Below, one piece after another: positions 21,286-28,841 of a DNA stretch of 36,471 nucleotides. Where the stretch lies: positions 1-36,471 of the forward strand of contig JALONU010000019.1 in NCBI GenBank assembly GCA_025454775.1, in the 5' to 3' direction. Below the pieces are notes generated by a model that was not told the origin of the DNA, searched no databases, and saw only the letters and a program-made list of their open reading frames with translations. Position 1 is the first letter of the stretch, and the number at the start of each line of letters is the position of its first letter. This stretch comes from Bacteroidales bacterium. Its GTDB lineage: Bacteria > Bacteroidota > Bacteroidia > Bacteroidales > VadinHA17. Made by a program: the position numbers and the translations under genes.

Positions 21286-22589
21286 GTCCGCTGTTCTTCC
21301 AGCATGTTTTCGAATATTGTTCTCCAACCCTTCCATTCGGCAGATTCGAGCAAGGAAGTATTATGCCACAGGGAAATAAATATCCCGCCTGCCTTCCTGG
21401 TTTCAGCTATTAGGCCGGAGATCACCCTTCCTGCTGTTTCGGGATCGAGCTTCCTGTACTGGTAAAGTGTGGCATCCATTACCTGAAGCGGAAAGATTTT
21501 GATCTGCAGTTGTTCGTCTCCCTCCGCATCGTAGAAAAAGAATGGCCTGGCAATGCCTGCCCTGAACCCGGGTTCGTCAGGATATCCCATAGTATAATCC
21601 TCGGTGATCCCGCAGCGCATCAGATTGCGGTAGGATCGGGGTATGAACAGCCTCAGGAAATGAAACCTGCCCGATCTGATATCCGTCCCGGTGATCTTTT
21701 TGAGCCGGGCGAGCTCCTTCCGGAGAAGTTCTGGTTTTTCGGCTGCATAATATGAGGGATGGATCCCGCACTCGTATTTGCTGCTTATCTTTTTTATGAG
21801 ATCCCTGTATTCCCCGCTGTTCCAGGAGGGATTCTTGTCAAATCTGGAATGATCGGCTGTCGGGAAAAAGAACCTGGCCTCAGTCCCGGATGCGGTTATC
21901 CGGTCAAGGATATAGTCGTATACTTCGAAGGGATCCCTGATCTCATGCCGTGTCACTCTGAACCGGTCGGAGGCATCCTTCTTCCTGTCTGCAACATCGC
22001 GTATGAATCCGCCCATGCTGACAATGAAGTTTTTCCCGAGATAAGCAAAGGGTTGATCAGAATCGATGGTGAGCATCGCCCTGAACTCGTTCCGTCTGAA
22101 AACAAGATTCGGGAATTTCCTGAGCAGTACCCTGGCAAACTGCCGGGCCCAGAGGTCGATCACAGGTTTGTCGAGAAAACCGTTTTTGCAGGCAATCGAA
22201 GAAGAGGCTCTGAATCTTCCGTGCTCATCAGCGTTGTGAGGAAGATATTCCTCGTACCTGGTAATAAGGTAAAATGACGCTGCAAAAATGTCGAACGGGA
22301 TCTCCCCTCCCTCACCGGACGTGAAAAATACCGGCAGGCCTTGCCATGAACTCATCACTACATCCCTCCTGCGGATGCCATTCTCGAAGAGAAGGGTGTC
22401 GGGATTGATCCTGAACGCACCCGGTATGGTGGTTGAAGAATAATTGATCGCCGGGGATTTTCCGACACGGCGTCTGTCGGTAACCACCTCCCATTGCAGT
22501 CCGAGGATATCACCGAGGATTATTCCGGCAATATAGTCAAGACGCCCTGAAGCTGTCCTTGAAAATATTTTTATCCTGGGAAGGGTCAT
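21282..22589 (-). CDS. polysaccharide deacetylase-like family protein
   Basis: FRAMLTIDSDQPFAYLGKNF, RFFFPTADHSRFDKNPSWNSGEYRDLIKKISSKYECGIHPSYYAAEKPELLRKELARLKKITG...HFLRLFIPRSYRNLMRCGITEDYTMGYPDEPGFRAGIARPFFFYD. Confidence 0.75.
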   Translation of the reverse strand: MTLPRIKIFSRTASGRLDYIAGIILGDILGLQWEVVTDRRRVGKSPAINYSSTTIPGAFRINPDTLLFENGIRRRDVVMSSWQGLPVFFTSGEGGEIPFDIFAASFYLITRYEEYLPHNADEHGRFRASSSIACKNGFLDKPVIDLWARQFARVLLRKFPNLVFRRNEFRAMLTIDSDQPFAYLGKNFIVSMGGFIRDVADRKKDASDRFRVTRHEIRDPFEVYDYILDRITASGTEARFFFPTADHSRFDKNPSWNSGEYRDLIKKISSKYECGIHPSYYAAEKPELLRKELARLKKITGTDIRSGRFHFLRLFIPRSYRNLMRCGITEDYTMGYPDEPGFRAGIARPFFFYDAEGDEQLQIKIFPLQVMDATLYQYRKLDPETAGRVISGLIAETRKAGGIFISLWHNTSLLESAEWKGWRTIFENMLEEQRT

Positions 22590-22622
22590 TAAACAAAAAT
22601 ATGAAAAGCAGCGGGAATATGA

Positions 22623-23963
22623 TCATACAATTTTTCTCTGCGGCTCTTTTACCAGAAAAGTCAACAGTAACACCGATGTTATGGCTGTTATTGCCCCAAA
22701 GCCAAAAGCCACCGTTCCTCCGAAACCTGGTATTCTCCTGTCGAAAGTACTGTAAATCAAGCCAAAGATAAGGCTTGCCGGCAGTGCACCAAGTCCGATC
22801 GCAAAATTGAACATCCCGTAAGCCGATCCATGTGCTTCTTTCCTGACCAGGTCGGCAACAAATGCTTTTTCCGCTCCTTCGGTGAAAGCATAGAACAGCG
22901 CATACACTGCGAAAAGAATGAAAGTCGCGGCAACCTGCATTTTTGCGGGAAGGAATACAAGCAGTGCAAATGACGCATAGACGAAAGCATAGATAGCCCA
23001 CCCGGAGTTTATAACCTTCTTTCTTCCGATACGGTCCGAAAGAGCTCCGAGAGGTGTTGAGAAGATCACCTTGATAATATGGAAAAATGCCCAGACCAAA
23101 GGGAGGAATAATATATTTACCACCTCACTCCGCGTTTTTTCATCTCCGAAGCCGGAGATCATCAGCCTGAGAGGTTCTATTCCGTTAACAAGGTCTGTCA
23201 CCGCTCCGCTCCTGCTTATCGATTCCTCCACCCTGAAGAGGAGGAAAGCATCGGAGGAATTGCCCAGTGTGAAAAGAATAACAATAAGCAGGTATTTCCT
23301 GAAATCGGGATCGAAGCTCCGGAGGGAAAATCTGAAAGAACCTGATGATCCCGCTGTTTCCTTTTTCTCCCTGACCAGGAAAATGATCGCCAGCACGGCA
23401 AGAATACCCGGAATAAGGGCGAGAAGGAAGGTCTGTCTCAGGGCCGTAAGAGGATCAGTGACACCTGACCCGGTAAACAGCACAAGGAGGACTGTAATAG
23501 CCAGAAGCGGCCCGATAACCGCTCCCGTATGGTCCATTGCCCTGTGGAACCCGAACGATCTTCCCCTGATATCTTCATCGGCCGAAGCGGCAATAATTGC
23601 ATCCCTCGGGGCTGTCCTGATCCCTTTACCGACCCTGTCGCCCATTCTTATGGCAACTATCTGCCATGCTGACGTAACGATCCCTGTTAGCGGACGGATC
23701 AATGATGATAAAGTATAACCGATCAGAACAAGCACTTTTCTCTTCCCGATCCTGTCAGATAGAATTCCGCTTATAAGCTTGAGGAGGGATGAAGTGGATT
23801 CCGCCACTCCTTCAATGATTCCAAGGACAATAGCGCCTGAGCCCAGCATGGTCACAAATACGGGGACAAGCGGATAGATCATCTCGGAGGCTGCATCAGT
23901 TAGGAGGCTGACAATTCCGAGCATTATCACAACAAACGGGATCCGTCTGTTTTCAGCTGCCAT
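22623..23963 (-). CDS. MFS transporter
   Basis: 12-TM-like ORF; LLKLISGILSDRIGKRKVLVLIGYTLSSLIRPLTG and LGALSDRIGRKKVINSGWAIYAFVY (MFS loop 2-3 motifs). Confidence 0.9.
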   Translation of the reverse strand: MAAENRRIPFVVIMLGIVSLLTDAASEMIYPLVPVFVTMLGSGAIVLGIIEGVAESTSSLLKLISGILSDRIGKRKVLVLIGYTLSSLIRPLTGIVTSAWQIVAIRMGDRVGKGIRTAPRDAIIAASADEDIRGRSFGFHRAMDHTGAVIGPLLAITVLLVLFTGSGVTDPLTALRQTFLLALIPGILAVLAIIFLVREKKETAGSSGSFRFSLRSFDPDFRKYLLIVILFTLGNSSDAFLLFRVEESISRSGAVTDLVNGIEPLRLMISGFGDEKTRSEVVNILFLPLVWAFFHIIKVIFSTPLGALSDRIGRKKVINSGWAIYAFVYASFALLVFLPAKMQVAATFILFAVYALFYAFTEGAEKAFVADLVRKEAHGSAYGMFNFAIGLGALPASLIFGLIYSTFDRRIPGFGGTVAFGFGAITAITSVLLLTFLVKEPQRKIV

Positions 23964-23972
23964 GACCGAAAT

Positions 23973-24893
23973 TTACGAAGAAGTTCCTGAACGGACAGCC
24001 AGTTTTTTACCGTTCTTGTAGAAACCTATTAGTGATGATGTTATTATAACCATGCCGGCAATTGTGAGCCATTCCGGCTTCTCCCCCGGGACGAGTATCC
24101 AGCTGAGTACCGCACCCACAACGGGAATGATGAACTTCCACAGATTCAGTTCCGATACTTTTACACGGGGGCGCTGAAGCAGCTTGTACCAGATGGAGAA
24201 TGCGAATGCTGAAACAAATGCCAGCCAGGCAAGGACAAGCCAGTATTCAGAAGGTTTGGGACCCCGGTATGTTCCCTCGAGAGGTATTGATAACAGGAAA
24301 ATTATTATCCCTCCCGTGAAGAAAGTGGTTGAGTTCAGCACAAAGGGATTAATTCCCCTGCTTCTCACCGAAACCATGACGTTGCTCGTGGCAGTTGCTA
24401 TGTTTGCACCCAGAATCATTACCACACCCAGCAGCTCAGTAATGCTCCCTATTCTCAGGGCCTGCCTTCCCGCACTTATGAGTATCACGCCCGAAATTCC
24501 CAGGAAGATTGTGATCATCTTTCTCCTGGTCAGTTTGTCATCTTCATGCATCCAGGCAGCAACGAGAGCGGTAATGAGAGGCTGGGATCCTACGATAACT
24601 GCACCAAGAGCTCCGGGTACCAGATTCATCCCATAATAAAACAGAATATAGTTTGTCAGTATCTGGAGAAGGAGCACCCACAGAATTAATTTTCCGTGCT
24701 GACTTACCATGCTTACGAAAGCCGCCGGCCTGACCGTAAAAGGAAGGATCATTATGCCCGAGATGATAAACCTGAGACCTGCAAAATGCAGAGGTGAGTC
24801 ATACTGCAGTCCTATCTTGACGCCTGCATATACGGTCGACCAGAGGAGACAGGCAAGGATTGCCCAGATTACAGTATTGTCTTTCCTGTCCAC
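23973..24893 (-). CDS. EamA/DMT-family transporter
   Basis: ~10 TM segments, two EamA-like halves; VIWAILACLLWSTVYAGVKIGLQYDSPLHFAGLRFIISG. Confidence 0.9.
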   Translation of the reverse strand: MDRKDNTVIWAILACLLWSTVYAGVKIGLQYDSPLHFAGLRFIISGIMILPFTVRPAAFVSMVSQHGKLILWVLLLQILTNYILFYYGMNLVPGALGAVIVGSQPLITALVAAWMHEDDKLTRRKMITIFLGISGVILISAGRQALRIGSITELLGVVMILGANIATATSNVMVSVRSRGINPFVLNSTTFFTGGIIIFLLSIPLEGTYRGPKPSEYWLVLAWLAFVSAFAFSIWYKLLQRPRVKVSELNLWKFIIPVVGAVLSWILVPGEKPEWLTIAGMVIITSSLIGFYKNGKKLAVRSGTSS

Positions 24894-24943
24894 AGGTTAA
24901 ATTGGTGGCGGCAAATATCCGAAAAAAAATAACATATTATTGA

Positions 24944-24951
24944 TAGATTTG
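24944..24951 (+). promoter_or_regulatory. candidate -7 element (TAGATTTG) upstream of the TPP-enzyme gene
   Basis: Matches TAnnTTTG, 24 nt before the ATG at 24975; no clear -33. Confidence 0.35.
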
Positions 24952-24974
24952 CCATACTATTTTCAGAACTCATT

Positions 24975-26532
24975 ATGAAAACGGCAAATATCATTGCAGA
25001 TCAATTGTTTAAGGTTGGAGTCAGGCATGTCTACGGCATACCCGGCGGAGCTTCCATTCCATGGATCGAAGCTTTCAGGAACAAGGGCATTGACTTCGTA
25101 CTTGTTTCCAATGAAGCATCAGCAGGCGTAATGGCTGCAGTAACAGCAAGGCTCACAGGGGTGCCCGGAGTCTGCCATGCAACCTTCGGTCCGGGGGCAA
25201 CAAATATCAGTACGGGAACCGGCTGTGCCTTTCTGGACAGGGATCCTGTAATAGTCCTCACTTCCGAGATGAACGACGCCATGAAAGCAAGGACAGCCCA
25301 GATCTGTTACAAAAGCTACATTCAGGATCAGCCCTTCCAACGCCGCAGACTCGATAAGAAAAGCCTTGAGAATATGCAGGGAAGAGTATCCGGGTCCTGT
25401 TCACCTTGGACTTCCCGATGATATCGCTGGTAATGAGGCTGAACCGGGGAAAGACAATGACCCGGAACGTTTAAAAGTCAATCCTCCCAGAAGTGTTTCC
25501 GAAATAATTTCTGTCCTGTCACGGTCCGAGAAACCTGTCATTGCTGCCGGGCTGACCGCCAGCCGTCTCGGTGCCGGAAAGGCACTGAAGGAATTTCTTG
25601 AAAAATGCCCCGTACCGGTCGTAACAACCCCCATGGCCGGAGACATCCTGCCTCATGATCATCCATGCTTTGCGGGAGTTCTTTTCCATGTACTCAGCGA
25701 CAGGCTTAAGCCGCTATTCAATGAGTGTGATCTCGTGATAGGCCTTGGCTACGACCAGGTCGAATACAACTACGAAACGTGGATGCCCGGTGTTCCCCTT
25801 GTCCACCTTGACACAAAGGTCAGCGATCTCCCTGTAAAAAAGGATGTATACGGGTATACCGGATCTCCCGATGACTGGTTCACCCTGCTTGGAAAAATCA
25901 GTAACCCTGCTAACAGGAACAAGATCATCAGGGATATACGCAATGATATGGAAGCGGAATATGAGAGGCATGCTTCCCCTTTCGGACCGGTTACAGTCCT
26001 TAAGATACTCAGGGATCACCTTCCTCCGAATGCCCTGGTTACCGCAGATGTAGGATCACATCTCCATCTCCTCGGGCAATTCTGGAGGACCGGTGCCGGG
26101 GGAGAGCTGATCATGTCGAACGGCTGGTCGGGAATGGGTTTCGGCATCCCAGCTGCCTTAGCGGCCTCGATTCACAGGCCTGATTCAAGGACTGTCTGCG
26201 TCACAGGCGATGGAGGTTTCCTTATGACAGCGGGGGAAATTGCAGTGGCACGACGTCTTGGCCTGCCTGTGGTGATCATTGTTCTTTCTGACGGAGAGAT
26301 GAACCTGATAAAGCTTAAGCAATCGTGGAAGAAAGTCCCTGCCGACGGAACTTTCCTTTATGGTGGAGATCTCTTTGGCTCCGACGTGTTCCTGGGGATA
26401 AAGGTTATCAGGGCTGATAATGCGCAAAAAATGAAAAAGGCTGTAACGACAGCCCTTTCATTAAGTGAACCGGTGATAATCAATGCGGTGATTAATCCGG
26501 CTTGTTATGAACATCTTATTGTAAGACAGTAA
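24975..26532 (+). pseudogene. thiamine-pyrophosphate-dependent enzyme (acetolactate-synthase large-subunit-like), split by frameshift/deletion near 25325-25340
   Basis: ORF 24975..25421 carries the N-terminal PYR domain (GVRHVYGIPGGASIPWIEAFRNKGIDFVLVSNEASAGVMAAVTARLTGVPGVCHATFGPGATN). ORF 25366..26532 carries the middle and C-terminal PP domain (EEYPGPVHLGLPDD ... TADVGSHLHLLGQ ... SNGWSGMGFGIPAALAAS ... VTGDGGFLM). The second frame is open further upstream as SPSNAADSIRKALRICREEYPGPVH. Confidence 0.85.
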
Positions 26533-26603
26533 AATACAGGAACAGATTGTTCCGGGGACCTTCAGACTTCCAAAAGAAGGAAGTGTTCCGGCAGAGCCCG
26601 GAT

Positions 26604-27146
26604 TTATTTTCCTGATTTTGCGCTCTTCGCCGTTTTCTTTTCAGGTTTTTCAGGTTTTTCAGCCTTTTCGGTTTTCGCAGCCTTTGCAGGCTTAGCTTCC
26701 TTTACAGGTTTTTCTTCCTTCTTCGGCTTTTCAGCTTTCACCGGTTTGGCCTCTTTCTTTTCCGCGGCTTCTTTCTTTGTTTCCTTTACAGGTTTTTCAG
26801 CTTTTGCAGCTTTTTCTTCCTTATGCGGTTTGGTCTCCTTTACAGGTTTCTCCTTAGGCTGCTTTGTTTCCTTTGGCTCCTTAACTTCCGCCGTGTGCTT
26901 CACCTCCTTAACTTCAGGTGTGTGCTTCACTTCCTTAACTTCCTTAACTTCAGGGACAACCACAGTTTCAACCACTTCCTTCACGGGTTTCTTTTCCCTT
27001 TGCGGTTTCTTCTCAGCAGTTTCCTTCACCCTTGGGGTTTGCATCATTTTAAGAGCCGGCTTGCTTGCTTTTTTCCTGCGCCTTCTGACGCCATATGTTC
27101 CGAGGAATATCTTTCCCCTCCTTGTTTTCTTGTCACCTTTTCCCAT
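26604..27146 (-). CDS. 30S ribosomal protein THX-like protein with a ~150-aa Lys/Glu/Pro/Ala-rich tail
   Basis: N-terminus MGKGDKKTRRGKIFLGTYGVRRRRKK matches the short ribosomal THX family; the rest is low-complexity KEVKEVKHTPEVKEVKHTAEVKEPKETK...KPAKAAKTEKAEKPEKPEKKTAKSAKSGK. Confidence 0.8.
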   Translation of the reverse strand: MGKGDKKTRRGKIFLGTYGVRRRRKKASKPALKMMQTPRVKETAEKKPQREKKPVKEVVETVVVPEVKEVKEVKHTPEVKEVKHTAEVKEPKETKQPKEKPVKETKPHKEEKAAKAEKPVKETKKEAAEKKEAKPVKAEKPKKEEKPVKEAKPAKAAKTEKAEKPEKPEKKTAKSAKSGK

Positions 27147-27189
27147 GATATGATTCTTTATTTTGGTATAAGCTTTATGAAAGCGTCGG

Positions 27190-27222
27190 CAAAGTTAATA
27201 ATATTCTTTATTTTTAGTCAAA
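27190..27222 (-). promoter_or_regulatory. Bacteroidota promoter (TTTG-N21-TAACTTTG) for the THX-like gene
   Basis: + strand CAAAGTTA (27190-27197), 21-nt spacer, CAAA (27219-27222); the same -7 octamer as the rpoD promoter. Confidence 0.65.
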
Positions 27223-27264
27223 ATTTAAATTATCGTTCAACAGAACACTTATCCCCCTGAGAAA

Positions 27265-28044
27265 ATGCAGACACTAAACGATCTGAGACTGGCAGTCCTT
27301 ATTGATGCCGATAATATACCTTTCAGCAACGTTACCGGCATGCTGGAAGAGATTGCCAAATACGGTACACCGACATTCAAGAGGATCTATGGCGACTGGA
27401 CGAGGCCCACTATCTCCGGTTGGAAACAGGTACTCCTCGAGAATGCCATCACCCCGGTGCAGCAGTACAGCTATACAAAAGGGAAGAATTCAACTGACTC
27501 GGCAATGATCATAGATGCCATGGACATCCTGTACTCAGGGAAGGTGGACGGTTTTTGCATAGTATCGAGCGACAGCGATTTCACAAGGCTTGCCACAAGG
27601 CTCAGGGAGGCCGGGATGAAGGTTATCGGGATAGGTGAACGAAAAACACCCTCTCCCTTCATTGTAGCCTGCGATAAGTTCATCTATCTTGAAATTATCA
27701 ATGTCCCGGCAGCTGTCAGGGAGCCTGCTCCCCAGGCTGGAAAGAAGAGCAAGCCTTCCGCGCATAAGAAACCCGGTGCCGAAAATGAACAGCAGAACCA
27801 GATAAAAAAGGCAAAAAGACTCATCGCAGCTTCCATAACCGACCTTGCCGACGAGAACGGATGGGCATACCTGGGCGATGTCGGGAATCTTATCCTTAAA
27901 AAACAGCCCGACTTCGATCCCCGAAACTTCGGCTTTGCAAAACTGACCCCGCTCATACGGTCATTCGATTTTGAGATTGACGAGAGGGAGTCGGGGCAGA
28001 ATAACATCAGGCATATCTATATCAGGAACAGGAAGCAGGGGTGA
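27265..28044 (+). CDS. NYN (PIN-like nuclease fold) domain protein with C-terminal OST-HTH/LOTUS domain
   Basis: LRLAVLIDADNIPFSN...KRIYGDWTRP...NSTDSAMIIDAMDILYSGKVDGFCIVSSDSDFTRLATRLREAGMKVIGIGE (NYN acidic motifs); C-terminal LIAASITDLADENGWAYLGDVGNLILKKQPDFDPRNFGFAKLTPLIRSF (LOTUS). Confidence 0.9.
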   Translation: MQTLNDLRLAVLIDADNIPFSNVTGMLEEIAKYGTPTFKRIYGDWTRPTISGWKQVLLENAITPVQQYSYTKGKNSTDSAMIIDAMDILYSGKVDGFCIVSSDSDFTRLATRLREAGMKVIGIGERKTPSPFIVACDKFIYLEIINVPAAVREPAPQAGKKSKPSAHKKPGAENEQQNQIKKAKRLIAASITDLADENGWAYLGDVGNLILKKQPDFDPRNFGFAKLTPLIRSFDFEIDERESGQNNIRHIYIRNRKQG

Positions 28045-28088
28045 GTTGTGAGTGGTGAGTGATGAGTAGTGAGTGGTGAGTGGTGGGA
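28041..28088. repeat. 7-bp tandem array (GTGAGTG), six units plus partial
   Basis: GTGAGTT GTGAGTG GTGAGTG ATGAGTA GTGAGTG GTGAGTG GTGGG; begins over the stop codon of the NYN gene. Confidence 0.85.
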
Positions 28089-28230
28089 ATGAGAGAATAA
28101 AATATACTGTTTTGGATATGATAAAGAACATAAAATGAGGGTTTATTGTTAATATATCGGACATAATATTTGACGGATTGGAAAAAATTCATGACCTTTG
28201 ATCTGTATTTAAAAACTTAATTGTGAAATC

Positions 28231-28545
28231 ATGAACATTTATTGCGGAAGTCTTCATTTTAAAATGAAGGAAGAAGAACTCAAGGAACTGTTTGAAGAGT
28301 ATGGCGAAGTAACAACCGCCAAGATCATTTTTGACAAATACTCTGGTAAAAGTAAAGGATTTGGCTTCGTGGAGATGCCGAATGATGCAGAAGCAAAAAA
28401 AGCAATCCAGGAACTTAACGGAGCTGAAGTTCAGGGTAGGAACATCATTGTTAACGAATCAATTGAAAGACAGGAAAGAAAAAGAGAATTCAGGGGAGGG
28501 CACGACCGCAGAGGCGGCGACCGTCCTGACAGAAACAACAGATAG
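28231..28545 (+). CDS. RRM-domain RNA-binding protein
   Basis: RNP2-like MNIYCGSL and RNP1-like KGFGFVEM; Arg/Gly-rich C-tail REFRGGHDRRGGDRPDRNNR. Confidence 0.93.
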   Translation: MNIYCGSLHFKMKEEELKELFEEYGEVTTAKIIFDKYSGKSKGFGFVEMPNDAEAKKAIQELNGAEVQGRNIIVNESIERQERKREFRGGHDRRGGDRPDRNNR

Positions 28546-28565
28546 TTCAACAAATATCAATTGCT

Positions 28566-28763
28566 ATGAAAGGTACTGTTAAATGGTACGACAGAGTTAA
28601 AGGTTATGGATTCCTCCAGACCGAAGATAACAAAGATATCTTTGTCCACCGTTCAGGTCTTGAGGTAGCCCATACCCAGCTTGAAGCAGGCCAGGCTGTT
28701 GAATTCGAAGTCGAACAAAGAGAAAAAGGCCCCGTCGCTGTCAGAGTCAGAAAAGCCGAATAG
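28566..28763 (+). CDS. cold-shock domain protein
   Basis: MKGTVKWYDRVKGYGFLQTEDNKDIFVHRSGLE: CSD RNP1/RNP2 motifs (KGYGFL, IFVH). Confidence 0.95.
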   Translation: MKGTVKWYDRVKGYGFLQTEDNKDIFVHRSGLEVAHTQLEAGQAVEFEVEQREKGPVAVRVRKAE

Positions 28764-28785
28764 CGAATTTCAGGCCGATAATCAT

Positions 28786-28818
28786 AGAGTCCCGTTTTCT
28801 ACGGGACTCTTTTTTTTC
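28786..28818 (+). terminator. rho-independent terminator after the cold-shock gene
   Basis: Perfect 10-bp stem AGAGTCCCGT (28786-28795) / ACGGGACTCT (28801-28810) followed by a T-run. Confidence 0.9.
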
Positions 28819-28841
28819 CTATATTTAAAAGAAAAAAAACA

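Noticed and set aside
21759-22277. 172-aa ORF antisense to the deacetylase-like gene
   Set aside because: No recognisable domain and the sense gene is well supported.
23071-23718. 215-aa ORF antisense to the MFS transporter
   Set aside because: Antisense to a clear membrane protein gene; looks like a codon-bias shadow ORF.
26746-27153. 135-aa ORF antisense to the THX-like gene
   Set aside because: Ser/Phe-rich mirror of the Lys-rich codon repeats; no independent signals.
28041-28088. Possible CRISPR array from the regular repeats
   Set aside because: Contiguous 7-bp tandem units with no spacers, hence not CRISPR; the same holds for the other short arrays.
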